Position numbers and translations under genes: made by a program. From Gari tellinella (lineage: Eukaryota > Mollusca > Bivalvia > Cardiida > Psammobiidae), in assembly GCA_922989275.2 (NCBI GenBank), contig OV277867.1, positions 6,138,001 through 6,202,000 of the forward strand: 64,000 bases of DNA, given 5' to 3'. This document shows positions 49,357-60,210 of the stretch, in pieces; the stretch's first letter is position 1, and the number at the start of each line of letters is the position of its first letter. The notes under the pieces were generated by a model. That model was not told the DNA's origin. It did no database searches and saw nothing but the letters and a program-made list of their open reading frames with translations.

Positions 49357-49600
49357 CAGTGGAGAATCTGTTATCCTTTCCCAATAACCGCGTTTACGCT
49401 AAAACTATTATTTGCAGTGCAACAGTTTGGAGCCAGATCAGACGCCGGGTAACCCGGCGTCTGATCAGGCTCCAAGCTGTTTGCCACCAAGATAAACAAG
49501 AATTATCAGAATTGTCAAAAGTTGTTATTTTCTACGTTTTATTGCTTTGCGTTTGCGTACGTTTGCGTTTAAACGGGAAAGAATAACAGATTCTCCACTG
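49357..49600 (+). mobile_element. A-family MITE copy A23
   Basis: Both ends of the AATCTG type. Single-base losses in the outer stem (GCAACAGTTTGG) and right arm. Last A copy of the dense cluster. Confidence 0.92.
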
Positions 49601-49965
49601 TACAACATCCACCAAACGGTATAGATGTTTGCCAGTGTGAATATATTAAATTACAGCTTGGTACATGTATTCAATTTTGACAATACGAAATACTCATTAT
49701 TGAGTTTTAAGGTAAACAGTGACATTTTGTTGTTTTCTTTGACTGATTGAAGAATCAAAATGAGTCTTCGTTGACTTTTGACACACTTACAATTCATGAA
49801 CAATATCTAAATAGCAACTTCAGTATAATAAATGTTATCTACAGATCATACGCTATTGTTTGCTGAATTGCATCCACACTAACCTAAGTAAGTTTGTATA
49901 CATAATTCAGGAAGCGGGGAGAACTGTTGTCATTTTCAAAATTCATACAAGGTTTGTCATATATG
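49601..49965. other. No feature seen
   Basis: AT-rich, unique-looking. Confidence 0.4.
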
Positions 49966-50075
49966 TTATTAACTCCCTTTATCGCCACAGGGGACTGATT
50001 CGGTTTTGCAAACAGTTCGGATTTTATCAGACGCCGCGAAACCAAATCAAAATTTTGAAATTTTAAATTGCATAA
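49966..50075. mobile_element. B-family left half
   Basis: TTAACTCCCTTTATCGCCAC, GCAAACAGTTCGGATTTTAT..CAGACGCCGCG, then AACTGCAGAAAAAAG. Confidence 0.5.
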
Positions 50076-50171
50076 AACTGCAGAAAAAAGTTATAGTAGA
50101 GAATATTTTGTCTGCAAAGTGGTTGAAATGAACGGTTTAATTGCGGTAATTGAGTTTATTTTAAATATTTA

Positions 50172-50713
50172 CAGTAACCCCCCCCCCCCCCCCCCCTACA
50201 ACGGCCCCAAACAACGACTCCTTCCTAACAACGATCCTTGATACGGTTACCCAAACAGAACATCTATGCTTAACACATTTACTGGTCAACAACGTCTGCT
50301 TAAAATTGTCGTCTGCGTTTTTTCTCAAAATTAAACAAAAGTGATTTTGATAGAATAAATATAATGATGAGTGACAAACAGCTTAAACCCAGAGCAGACG
50401 CCGCGTAACCGCAGCGTCTGATCTGGATTCAAGCTGTTTAGAAATGTTATTTGAGCCTTATGACATATTATATATATATATATCTTCTCTTATTATGATC
50501 ATCATTTTACTTATTTATTTACTTTTTATTTCATAATTATTTTCAATATTTTTTAAACTGCTTTGATTATATCTCGATGTACAACGTTGTTTAACCAAAT
50601 TATAAAGTTTCAATTTTCAAGTTTCTTAATTGTCATTCCCTACAACGACTCCCTCCGAACAACACATACAATATGTGTCTTCCATTATATGCCGTTGTAG
50701 AGACGAAGCGCTG
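50172..50713 (-). mobile_element. G-family MITE copy G3 with a poly-C end
   Basis: CAGTAACC then about 20 C, CTACAACGGCCCCAAACAAC, core 1 (AAACAGCTTAAACCCAGAGC..GCCGCGTAACCGCAGCG), and the mirror end CCGTTGTAGAGACGAAGCGCTG. An (AT)n run lies inside. Confidence 0.7.
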
Positions 50714-50741
50714 TATAAGGTAAATAGAAACAAGCGTTTAT

Positions 50742-50934
50742 CAGGGCTCCAGATAAGAGGTAGTTTTTTCAACAAATCCCACATTTTCTCACTATTTTTA
50801 GCACCAAATCCTATGGTGTTACTACTCATTAGAATCGTCTCGAAGAGACGATTCTAATGAGTAGTGACACCATAGGGTTTAATTCAGAAATAAAGATTTT
50901 AGTTTTTGAAAAACTACCCTTATCTGATGCTCTG
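50742..50934. mobile_element. I-family hAT-like MITE copy I2
   Basis: CAGGGCTCCAGATAAGAGGT at the left, ACCCTTATCTGATGCTCT at the right, flanked by GCGTTTAT on both sides: an 8-bp duplication, the hAT hallmark. Hairpin: CACCAAATCCTATGGTGTTA..CTACTCATTAGAATCGTCTC with its mirror. Confidence 0.85.
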
Positions 50935-51589
50935 CGTTTATAATGCGAAACTGTTATCGGTACTTTATATGTACGTTTTGTTTATAGATATGTGCGTTTT
51001 GTAGGAAATCAATGTATAGTTTCATGTATTTGAAACACTGGTTCCAGAGAAGATGTTACTTGACAGAAATTATGGCAAATTTACAGACATCTGGGTAGAC
51101 ATGTATACGGAGAATGGACATACCTCACTACATAGATACATATACCGTATTAATAAAAGTGTTTATTTGATGCACCTACGTTTTTACTCTATTTTCCCGT
51201 CTGGAGATGTAACTCTAGCTCACCTGGCTGTATTGATCGTGCTGTGTCTATCATCTGTTTATACGTTCATTCGCCCGTCGTTAACAATTTCTTAAACTGA
51301 CATCTCCTTCTAAAATACTAGCTTTACCGAACTTGGCAGGATGGAAGAATCTAGGGTGTAAACACTACAGAAATAAACCTTTTTTAGAGCATTTTAAGCA
51401 TATCGTAGGCTGATAACTCTTGCTTCCATAACATTTGCACCCAATCAGAAACATATACAAATATACATTGTGTGACAGTACAATCAAAATAAATTCAAAA
51501 CAGTAGTTTCTAGAGTGTAAACACTGTTAAATTTCGCATATTCAACACATCAAGGGCGAGTAACACCTCATTACCCCATCTTAAAGCAA
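50935..51589. other. No feature seen
   Basis: AT-rich. An 80-codon plus-strand frame at 51053-51295 shows no recognised domain. Confidence 0.4.
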
Positions 51590-52790
51590 TGGGAACGAAA
51601 TGCAGCTTCTAGCTACAGATATGTCTCACTAACGTCTGTTGTCAGCAAACAATTGGAACATATCATCTTTAGTCCAACAATGAAACATCTCAACTCCTTC
51701 AATATTCTTCAACCAAGCCAACACGGGTTCCGATCAAAGAATCCTACATTACCTAACTAATATCAACAATTCATGACATAGCAAAGAATCTCAAATCCGG
51801 TTAAGACCACAAGTAGATGTCGTATTACTAGACTCTGCGAAAGCGTTCGACAGAATACCTTTCAAGCGACTACTGCTGAAGCTGTCACATCACCTTGCAG
51901 TGGATATCTTCGTTCCTAGACAGCAGGACCAAACAGGGCATCACTTCAGAGAAGCTCGAGGTCCGTTTAGGAGTTCCTCAGGGCGCCGTATCGACCCTCT
52001 ACTCTTCTTCGTTTATATCAACGACCTACCCTCAGCCTTTAGGTCATCCCAGGCAAACCTGTTCGCAGATGACACGCTACTGTAAAAGCATATCCACAAT
52101 AGAGAGACTGAACTAAACTCCATGAAGACCTCACACCACCGGAGGACTGGGACCACAAGTGGCAAATGAGCTTCCACCCAGAAAATGGCATTGTGGTGAG
52201 GATCTAAACTAACGGGCAACATCGACTTGATACAAACTACTGCCTCCACGGCAAATTTTTTCAAGCAGTGGACAACGGCAAATACCTCGGTATGATTCTT
52301 ATTGATTTCCCTCAAAGAAGACCTCACACCACCGGAGGACTCGGACCACAAGCGGAAAATGAGCTTCCGCCCAGAAAAGTGCACAGTGTTGAGGATCTAA
52401 ACTAACAGGCGACATCGACTTGATACCAACTACTTCCTCCACGGCCAACGTTTTCAAGTAGTACCTCGGTATGACTCTCAGTGATTACCCTCAGTGGGAA
52501 AATAACACGCAAGTCACAGCAGCGAAAATGTCAAGATCATTGGGATTCCTCCGGCGGAATATGAAAGATGGCTGCAGGGAAGTAAGGGAGACAATGTAGA
52601 AGACAATGGTGCGAACAACCATGGAATATGCCGTTTCAGCATGGGACCCATACAAGGTCGATGCTGTCAACAGACTTGAGAAGGTCCGAGACAGAGTAGC
52701 TCATTTCACCTGCAATGACTGTACAGAGACAGAACCGTGGGATGTGTATCAGCAATGGTCAACAAATGCGGCTAGGAACAGCTAAATATA
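51590..52790 (+). pseudogene. Jockey-like LINE reverse transcriptase, decayed
   Basis: Recognisable blocks in changing frames: ASSYRYVSLTSVVSKQLEHI (about 51610-51670), FNILQPSQHGFRSKNP (about 51700-51745), QWISSFLDSRTKQG (about 51897-51937), LEVRLGVPQGAV (about 51953-51990), then PLLFFVYINDLPSAFRSS and the catalytic FADDTLL (52062-52082). The thumb region follows (DWEKKWQMSFHP-like, KYLGM), then SRSLGFLRRNMKDG, VRTTMEYAVSAWDPYK and LEKVRDRVAHFTCND up to about 52730. The catalytic DD is kept, but the frame is broken many times. It resembles the reverse transcriptase of jockey-type non-LTR elements; endonuclease and 3' tail are absent. Confidence 0.8.
52124..52490 (+). repeat. 193-bp tandem duplication in the reverse transcriptase fossil
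   Basis: GAAGACCTCACACCACCGGA starts at 52124 and again at 52317, and the two units run in parallel to CTCGGTATGA(T/C)TCT. They differ by scattered substitutions and a deletion of about 20 bp in the second unit. Confidence 0.85.
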
Positions 52791-53110
52791 GCGCCTAACC
52801 ATGGTATTCAATATAATAGTTTTTAGCATAAACACGTTTATTGAGAATGAAAAATATATCAGTAAAATTAGCGCAGCTGTCTCGTGCTGCACGAGGATCA
52901 TGCTTATATCAAATTGGAAAGTGTACGACTATATAGATCCGATGTTACCCAGTTCTCTATTTACCATTATGAACTATTCTGTTCTTAAAATAACTCTGAC
53001 AGGTCAGAAAAATCGAACAATACATACATGGAAAGATATTGATGAGTGAAAGTGTTTTGCACAAGAACCAAATTTCATATGTAGCATCATGTTGTGAACC
53101 TTTGCCAAGG

Positions 53111-53780
53111 TTGTTCAAATAATGACCCCCGGGTCAAAAATGGCCCCACCCTTGGGCTTATCAGTTTTACATAGAGTTATATAGGAAAACCTTTAAAACT
53201 ATTCTTCTCTGAAACTGTATGGCCTAGACCTTTCATATTTGACATGTAGCTTTGCCTTATGGTCCTCTACCAAGATTGTTCAAATAATGACCCCGGGTCA
53301 AAAATGGCCCCGCCCCAGGGCTTATCAGTTTTACACAGAGTTATATAGGAAAACCTTTAAAACTCTTCTTCTCTAAAACTGTAAGGCCTAGACCTTTTAT
53401 ATTTGGCATGTATTTTTGCCTTATTGTCCTCTACCAAGATTGTTCAAATCATGACCCCAGGGTCAAAAATGGCCCCGCCCCGGGGCTTATCAGTTTTACA
53501 AAGACTTATATTGGAAAACCTTTAAAAGTCTTCTTCTCTGAAACCATAAGGCCAAGACCTTTTATATTTGGCATCTAGCTTTTCCTTATGATCCTCTACT
53601 AAGATTGTTCAAATCATTACCCCCGGGTCAAAAATGGCTCTGCCCCAGGGCTTATCAGTTTTACATAGACTTATATAGTAAAACCTTTAAAAATCTTCTT
53701 CTCTGAAACCGTAAGGCCCAGACCTTTTATATTTGGCATCTAGCTTTGCCTTATGGTCCTCTACCAAGATTGTTCAAATC
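53111..53780. repeat. 165-bp tandem repeat, four units
   Basis: TTGTTCAAAT recurs at 53111, 53276, 53440, 53605 and 53770, a 164-165 bp period. Each unit carries AATGACCCCNGGGTCAAAAA, TGGCCCCGCCC, GGGCTTATCAGTTTTAC and GAAAACCTTTAAAA. The fifth unit is cut after the first bases. Confidence 0.9.
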
Positions 53781-53917
53781 AAGGGCGCAATGGTTAGAAA
53801 AGGGCGAAAAGATCACCAATTATTTTTGCACCCTAGAAAGCAGAAACTATATAAGTAAATGTATAGACAACAGACTCCACATTACCTTATTTTGAGAATA
53901 TAATCACATGACCTCAG

Positions 53918-54417
53918 TTAACCCTTTACCTGGTAGCCTATTTCTAGTACTTAAGATATGTGACTACTTAACCCTTTCCCTGATAGAAGCGACTTTTAGC
54001 ACATGCCTTTTATTCATCCGCTGAAGAAAATAGTTCCAATATAAACCGTACTGAATATGTGTCATATTTAATACTTTCCTTATTCTAGCTGGTAATAGCT
54101 TAAAGCAGGCTGAAAGTAAAGCAGAATGCGCCTTAGGGCGCATTCTGCTTTACTTTCAACCTGCTTTAAGTAGTCACCTATCTTCAGTATTATAACTAGG
54201 CTATCAGGTAAAGGGTTAAAGCAGGTTGAAAGTAAAGCAGAATGCGCCTTAGGGCGCATTCTGCTTTACTTTCAGCCGGCTTTAAGCTATCATGTACTAT
54301 AATATAGAAAATATTCCCACAAATACATATTCATTATTGATTAAATTAGAACTATTTTCTTCATCGGATGAATAAATCATAGCCGCTAAAAGGCGCTTCT
54401 ATTGGGGAAAGGGTTAA
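53918..54417 (+). mobile_element. C-family TTAA MITE with another C copy inside
   Basis: Outer ends TTAACCCTTTACCTGGTAGC and GGGAAAGGG-TTAA. Outside the nested element the sequence matches the copies at 35183 and 60755 throughout, including AAGGCGCTTCTATTGGG. Confidence 0.92.
53968..54219 (-). mobile_element. C-family TTAA MITE nested in a C copy
   Basis: TTAACCCTTTCCCTGATAGA to ATCAGGTAAAGGG-TTAA, inserted between GACTAC-TTAA and TTAA-AGCAGG of the outer copy. The unfilled site GACTAC-TTAA-AGCAGG is present in the two intact copies. Confidence 0.95.
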
Positions 54418-54687
54418 GATATAAAAAAAAATCGACCATTAATGCATTAATTACTACACTGTATGTGAGGCAAAGAAGCAATAATAATATTTAGAATTGC
54501 AGATCAATACATTCAATACCTTCATGAGTCATGACTGTATCCTGATTGTATGTTGTGAATCAATGACAAAGAAACCAATAAAATTGAAAGTGTGAGTATA
54601 AGGAAGCCTGGGTCATACATGTAATCAGATACCGGGTTGTATGTGGTTTGGTCATAAATCAAACTTCCAGGTAGCAGTGTGTACTGT

Positions 54688-54877
54688 CAGGGCTGCCATT
54701 TCGCCGGATTGTTCTGAAATATTCAGATTTTTATTTTAGTAGATGAATCTTAAAGCAGGATAAAAAATAATAATAAAGCATTCTGCTGTATTTTAAGCCT
54801 GCTTTAAGAACTCGCGCTTGAAAAATTGAACATTTGGAAATCATATGATTTTTCAATAACAACTTATGGCAGCCCTG
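54688..54877. mobile_element. J-family MITE copy J2 carrying core 2
   Basis: CAGGGCTGCCATTTCGCCGG at the left, AACTTATGGCAGCCCTG at the right. Core 2 is partly decayed (TTAAAGCAGGATAAAAAATA..AAGCATTCTGCTG..AAGCCTGCTTTAAG). Confidence 0.7.
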
Positions 54878-54984
54878 CAGTATCTTTATGTTTGGTCTGT
54901 TATTGATGGTAAAACATATAACTATATATGGAATAAATTATAGTATATATAAATATATAGGTGTGCCTTCAAGTGTAAAACTTT

Positions 54985-55237
54985 CATTTACACTGACGTC
55001 ATAAATCGCAATTTGCAAACAGTTTTGATCCTGATCGAGTCCCGCATAATGCAGCGTCTTGTCAGAATCAAAACTGCTTGCCACTTGTTTTGAAATTATA
55101 CTGCTAAACATTTACTTTGAATCGATATTAGGGACAACAATATTGAAACAGAAGACTATATAGTGGCGAAGGAGTACAATAGTTATTATTTACCGTGAGT
55201 ATTATACTCACGGTAAATTTGATCATAAAAGGGTTGA
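54985..55237 (-). mobile_element. B-family MITE
   Basis: ACTTTCATTTACACTGACGT, core 1 diverged (GATCCTGATCGAGTCCCGCA), and near the right end a 31-bp palindrome ATTTACCGTGAGTATTATAC..TCACGGTAAAT at 55188-55218. Confidence 0.65.
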
Positions 55238-55313
55238 CAGGTCACCTTGTTACGGATGAACGCATCTCCTGATTGTTTCGCCTGATATACATGTACGTAC
55301 AGATAGTCAAATA

Positions 55314-55671
55314 CAGTGCCCCCTCTCTACAACAACACCCATGCACGCGGAGAATTATGCTGCCTATGTTATTCTGAGGGAGTTGTTATAGGAAGAGAAG
55401 AATAATACCCTTTAAGTGCATTTGTAAATAGTTTGAATCCAGACCAGACGCCGCGTAACGCGGCGTCTGATCTGGATTCAAACAATTTGTCAATCATCTT
55501 CATGTTTCTTCTGTCCATAAGTCTAATACGTAACTTTGAGGAAAAAACAGCAGACACACTATTGCAGCAGTGAAAGCGGTATAGATAAATGTATTGTGTG
55601 GGGAACAGTTGCAAGGGTCGTTGTAAGGAGGGGGTCGTTGTTCGAGGGGCCGTTGTAACGAGTGAGCACTG
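55314..55671 (+). mobile_element. G-family MITE copy G4
   Basis: CAGTGCCCCCTCTCTACAAC at the left; GGCCGTTGTAACGAGTGAGC..ACTG at the right. Core 1 perfect at its tip (CAGACGCCGCGTAACGCGGC). Confidence 0.82.
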
Positions 55672-56483
55672 TGCTTGCTAGTCACATTTATTGACCCATG
55701 GGACGTATAGCATGGGTGCTTCTGAGGACTATGATCAAGTGTTATTGATTTGTTCCGATCCGCTATAACTAATTGATGAGCGTACTGTCAACCAGTATAT
55801 TTTTATTCCATTGTTAATGAGTTAAAAGGATCGACAGAAGGGAAAAGTAGGAAGAAGTAAGGTAAGTAAACATTTTTATAATTTCATAATTGAACCCTGT
55901 CATGACAAAAAGAGCCTTATTGCATTGCAACATTGTACAGACCAATCATTGTTGTCATACCAGCCCCATCATCGAGCGGAAATTAGCGCACGCTGTCCGC
56001 TCGCTATCATTCAACAAGCACAGCGTGTGCCCCCAAGCACAGGTAAACGGTGCGTTGGTCTACAACATCCCAATAAACATCCAAATATAATAAAATTTCA
56101 TGAAATTCATTTTCTAAAAAGAGCAATTTTTGTATCATTTACATTATCAAAGTAATTAACTCTCCATTCATTTTCTACTGAAAAATCACACTGGTCTCAG
56201 ATTTCATCACATACATGTAAATGAAAAATGCACCGAGCTACTATACGTTTACACTACTGTTTCTCTCACGTTACAAGACATACCTTCAATTTTGTGTACC
56301 TATTTACCTACTATTGATTCTGATTTCAGTTCAAATGTGAAATCTACAGGATTTATGCATATATTTAGCAAATGTGGATCGATGTGGTCTATTCTATGTC
56401 AAAATATCAATGTCTTGCACATTAAACATAAAGGCAAAATGCCCTTTGAAATCAATGGCTGTATTTTGAAGCTATTACATTTG
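55672..56483. other. No feature seen
   Basis: Unique-looking. Short plus-strand frames at 55890-56155 are GC-richer than the flanks but show no domain. Confidence 0.35.
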
Positions 56484-57440
56484 CACTGCTGTTGTTGTTG
56501 TTGCTGCTAAGGTTTACAGTCCCGCATTAGCTTTATCAGGTGCGTCATCCCATTGCCTCCGGATTGGGACAATGGTCAGCATCTTGCCTATCGTTGAATG
56601 GACTTTGCTGTAGTTGCCCTGAAAAGGGCCGTTTGTTGCCGCTGGTCGTCGGAAAGGAGGAAATGCTGTTTTGTCTTGGAGATTTTGTTTCTGGTTCCCA
56701 GTGGTTGGCTGTTAACAGATCCATGATGCACCTTATCCGAATAGGGTCTCACACTGGAAACCTGTCAGGCTATCCTCGAGCCTTGCTCAGATTCTACCAT
56801 CCAGGCGTCCAAATGCAATGCCCCTTTTACCTTATGCGTACCATGGTTCTTGATCTTGGGGGCCTGTAAAGCGTTCGACCCCAGGGCACCCGACCGACCA
56901 TAAGGTAGTATTCAAACCCCCCCCCCCCTATTCGACCGTGCACCCATGCGGCCTCCAGCCCGAGCGCCACCCATGCCAGGATGTTGGCTACATATTGCTG
57001 CTCGTGTTTGCTAGTAAGCTCATCACATTGTTGGAAATGGTACGCTGTTGTGCAGTCACTGCCTACAACAAAGAGACTCATAAGATAAGGATTCTGAGGG
57101 TTTTGTTTGGTTTCGGTACTGGGGTGAGGACAGGGGATGGTGGGGGATGGTAGACACGACTTGATTGCCGTTTTTACCTGTTGAGTTTGGTCCGCTGACC
57201 ATTCTAACTCATATAGGGCTGGGTTATGTACTAGTTTGATTTGTTCCCTATGTTGCAAGCAGTGATCTGGGATTTTTTTTTATTTTATTTTATTTCCACG
57301 CAGTGTTGCCTTTGAGATCCTTAGCACATGATTTGTATATGTGTTTCCTGCCCAAAGGTGTCAGTTTTTCCTCCTTCGTTCAGGTTTCACACATCGATTT
57401 CTGTTTTGTTATGGGATCTTTAAATAATTTCTCTCATTCT
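56484..57440 (+). repeat. Left arm of a long inverted repeat
   Basis: From CTGCTGTTGTTGTTGTTGCT to TAAATAATTTCTCTCAT it is mirrored by 58208-59120. Shared stretches include AGATCCATGATGCACCTTAT and GGTTGGCTGTTAACAG. A 109-codon frame (56540-56869) is matched by frames in the other arm, but both arms have stops and no domain is recognised. Confidence 0.8.
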
Positions 57441-57539
57441 ATTTATCTGTACTGTGTGCACATTATTTAACTTTAATGGATGTTTTTACAAGACATTTTG
57501 GTCTATATTCTATTTACTTTTTTGTCACCTGCTGTAGGC

Positions 57540-57735
57540 AGCGGTGACACTAAGGGATCACTTATCCGGCGTCCGTCTGTCTCACGTCCATCCGTCTGTC
57601 TGTTCGTCACGCTTTTTGAGTTGCGCGTCATAACTCCTGTTCTATATAAGCATTTTAGATTTAATTGCATATATGGAAAGAGCGTGACAAGTGGGAATGT
57701 ATTGCTGAAGGGCGGGAACACAGCGATAACCGACC
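57540..57735 (+). repeat. Spacer sequence with GTCCGTCTGTC-type repeats
   Basis: GCAGCGGTGACACTAAGGGA, TCACTTATCCGGCGTCCGTC and a run of CCGTCTGTC-like units. Its last part (about 57668-57722, AGAGCGTGACAAGTGGGAAT) recurs directly after the right arm at 59116-59171. A poly-C run follows at 57736. Confidence 0.6.
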
Positions 57736-57849
57736 CCCCCCCCCCCCCAATGTTTACAAGCAATATCAGGGGAACAGTGGGTTAAATTGTGATATTAGTG
57801 ACAAGCTTATATTTCAGGAATAAGATATATTGTAGAAACTGAGTTCGCG

Positions 57850-58062
57850 ATGGAGAATAAAAGCTTAAATAAAAATGTGATATTTAATAGACCATATGTT
57901 AACCCATGGAACCAAATCACATCAAAACGCACTATAGAAAACATCCCCTCAAGCGAGGCGGAATTAGAATATTTAGAAAAGATGGGGGCTTCCCTCACAA
58001 CGCGAACAAAGAATAATCTCAAATTAGCAAAAGCACTTTGGGTAGAAGATTTAACCCATTGA
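57850..58062 (+). CDS. Unrecognised 70-residue ORF
   Basis: Starts MENKSLNKNVIFNRPYVNPW and ends AKALWVEDLTH-stop. It is lysine- and asparagine-rich with a possible amphipathic stretch SSEAELEYLEKMG. It lies in the spacer of the inverted repeat, away from named repeats. No splice signals or family could be fixed. It may be an exon or chance. Confidence 0.2.
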   Translation: MENKSLNKNVIFNRPYVNPWNQITSKRTIENIPSSEAELEYLEKMGASLTTRTKNNLKLAKALWVEDLTH

Positions 58063-58207
58063 ACTAATGCATTTAAAAAAAATTCATTTTTGTTTAATGT
58101 TTTCAGCGTTCTCTTTCAGATGATCATATCCATCAACATATGGATACCAAATATATTTAAATAGAATGATGAATCAGTGATTTAGGCGAAATTTGAAAAT
58201 GTTAATA

Positions 58208-59120
58208 TAATGGGAAGAAATTATTTAATGATCCCATACAAATCAGAAATTGATGTGTGAAACCTGTACAAAGGACGAATAACTGACTCCCTCGAGCAAG
58301 AAACACACATACAAATCATGTGCTAAAGAGCTCCAATGCAACATTTAGTGGAAATCAAAAAACAAAACACTGCGTTCCAAATAGGGAACAAATCAAACTA
58401 GAATCAGAACCCAACCCCATATGAGTGAGAATGGTTAACGGACCAAACTCAACAGGTAAAAACGGCAATCAAGTGGTCCCCCCCCCCCCCAACCCCAAAA
58501 CCAAACAAAACCCTCAGAACCCCTATCCTATGAGTCTCTTTGTTGCAGGCAGTGTGACTACTTAACAACGTACCATTTCCGACAATGTGTCACCTTCAAA
58601 GATGAGCCTGCTAGCAAACACGAGCAGCAAGACATAGCCAGTATCCGAGCATGACGGCACGGCCGAACAGGGGGTGGTATGAATACCACCTTATAGTCGG
58701 CCGGGCGCCCTGTGGCTGATGGGAACGGACCGAGCGCTACACGGGTCACCAGGATCCAGAACCATGGTACGCACAAGATAAAAGGGCATTGCATTTGGAT
58801 GCCTGGATGGTCGAATCTGAGCAAGGCTCGGGGATAGCCTGGCAGGTTTCCGGTTGGAGCCCCGAATCGGATAAGGTGCATCATGGATCTGTTAACAGCC
58901 AACCACTGGGAACCAGAAACAACAACACCTCCTGGACAAGACAGCATTCCTCCTTCCCGACGACCAGCGGCAACAAAAGGCCCTTCTCAGGGCCACCACT
59001 GCAAAGTCCACTCAATAATAGGCATGATGCTGACCATTGCCCCACTCTTGAGACAATGGGATGACGCATCTGATAAAGCTTATGCGGGACTATAAACCTC
59101 AGCAGAAACAACAACTGCAT
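58208..59120 (-). repeat. Right arm of a long inverted repeat
   Basis: Mirror of 56484-57440 with frequent substitutions and indels; a poly-C run lies at 58481. The arm ends at GAAACAACAACTGCA, where the direct repeat of the spacer begins. Confidence 0.8.
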
Positions 59121-59454
59121 ATATGAAAAGAGCTTGACAAGTGGCAATGTATTGCTGAAGGGTTGGAACACAGGAACTCATCTTTTTTATTTATTATCTT
59201 TTATATGAAAACGAAAATTCACAGACTGTATTTCAGTGAATCTCCAAGCCTACTAGGATTTTGGATACTTGTCTATATTACAATTTGGATGTCAATATGG
59301 AATTTTTAGCCGCGCTCACTTGAACCCAATATGATATTTCCTCTCTAGTTTTCGTGTGTGGTAACTTTCGCGTATAACGAGAATTGATGAATATGCAAAC
59401 TCATGCACCTACAAAATAATTATCGTCGAGTGCCCTAGTTTCGTCCCTGACCTA

Positions 59455-59526
59455 CTTCCGCCATCTTTGTTGTTTTCTTTATAGTCTCGCGAGATTTGGT
59501 CGGTGCGCATGACTGACCATGTGAGT
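59455..59526. promoter_or_regulatory. Promoter-like cluster: YY1-like site, TCTCGCGAGA, NRF1-like site
   Basis: CCGCCATCTTTG (59458-59469, complement of a YY1 site), the palindrome TCTCGCGAGA (59485-59494) and GGTGCGCATGAC lie within 60 bp, followed by a donor-like CAT|GTGAGT (59520/59521). This combination is typical of TATA-less housekeeping promoters in animals. Direction and gene are unknown. Confidence 0.4.
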
Positions 59527-60210
59527 TTTTCTACTATAATGTTAACTACTACGAAGACAAACCTTCCCTGAAAAAAGTGACAAAAACAGTAAAATATGAG
59601 AGATTTTACACTAAGTCACAGTTTTCACCCCGTTTTCCTTATGTTAAAATTATCTCTATAGAAACCCACCTCCTAAGAAGCAAATGGAAAGTGAAAAAAA
59701 TATTCTGCCTGTTCGGCTGCCATATCTATATTCTGGTAATGAAAATCACGTGACTCAAAGCAAAGTTAGTACGGCCTAAGTAAGAAAAAAATTAGGTTTC
59801 TGTCCACTCGGATCTTAGGCATAAAACTTACCTTTTGTCTATTTTAAGCCTCACCCCCAAAGACGAATCCTCCCTAAAAATCCTTCCTCATACGATTCTC
59901 TAACAAATGCACACAATGAGTGTATTTAAAATAATATGTCAATAAGAAAAACTGCCAAAATTTCAATTCACACCAGCGTATTTTGAGAAATAGGCTGTCT
60001 GGAAGAGAACACACACCTTAAGTACTGAAAACCAAAGAAGGCACGCAGAAGGGTTGCAAATTAATGTGCCCTCATTGCCAAAAATAAAGAATAAATAGCA
60101 AAAGTTAATTTAAGCTTGCACATATTAATCAAATTTAATAGTTTATACTTTTTCAATGACATTGGAACCAAATGTGAATAAGCTTGACCTTAATTGTTGT
60201 TTCTCGCACG
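59527..60210. other. Unique stretch, no coding signal
   Basis: No shared repeat and no MITE. The absence of repeats between 59.2 and 60.4 kb is itself unusual for this window. Confidence 0.4.

Noticed and set aside
22753..49600. A recurring small protein family of about 60-130 residues on both strands (peptides like QTVWSQIRRRVTRRLIRLQT).
   Set aside because: These frames are translations of the A-family palindrome and arms. They occur only in A elements, in both orientations, with starts and ends set by whatever flanks the element.
22753..49600. Regularly recurring palindromes that resemble a CRISPR array or bacterial REP sequences.
   Set aside because: Spacing is irregular, the repeats are whole transposons with terminal repeats and target duplications, and the context is a spliced eukaryotic genome.
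58789..59095. Plus-strand ORFs in the right arm of the long inverted repeat as host genes.
   Set aside because: Equivalent frames exist in both arms on both strands and are broken by stops; no domain was found.
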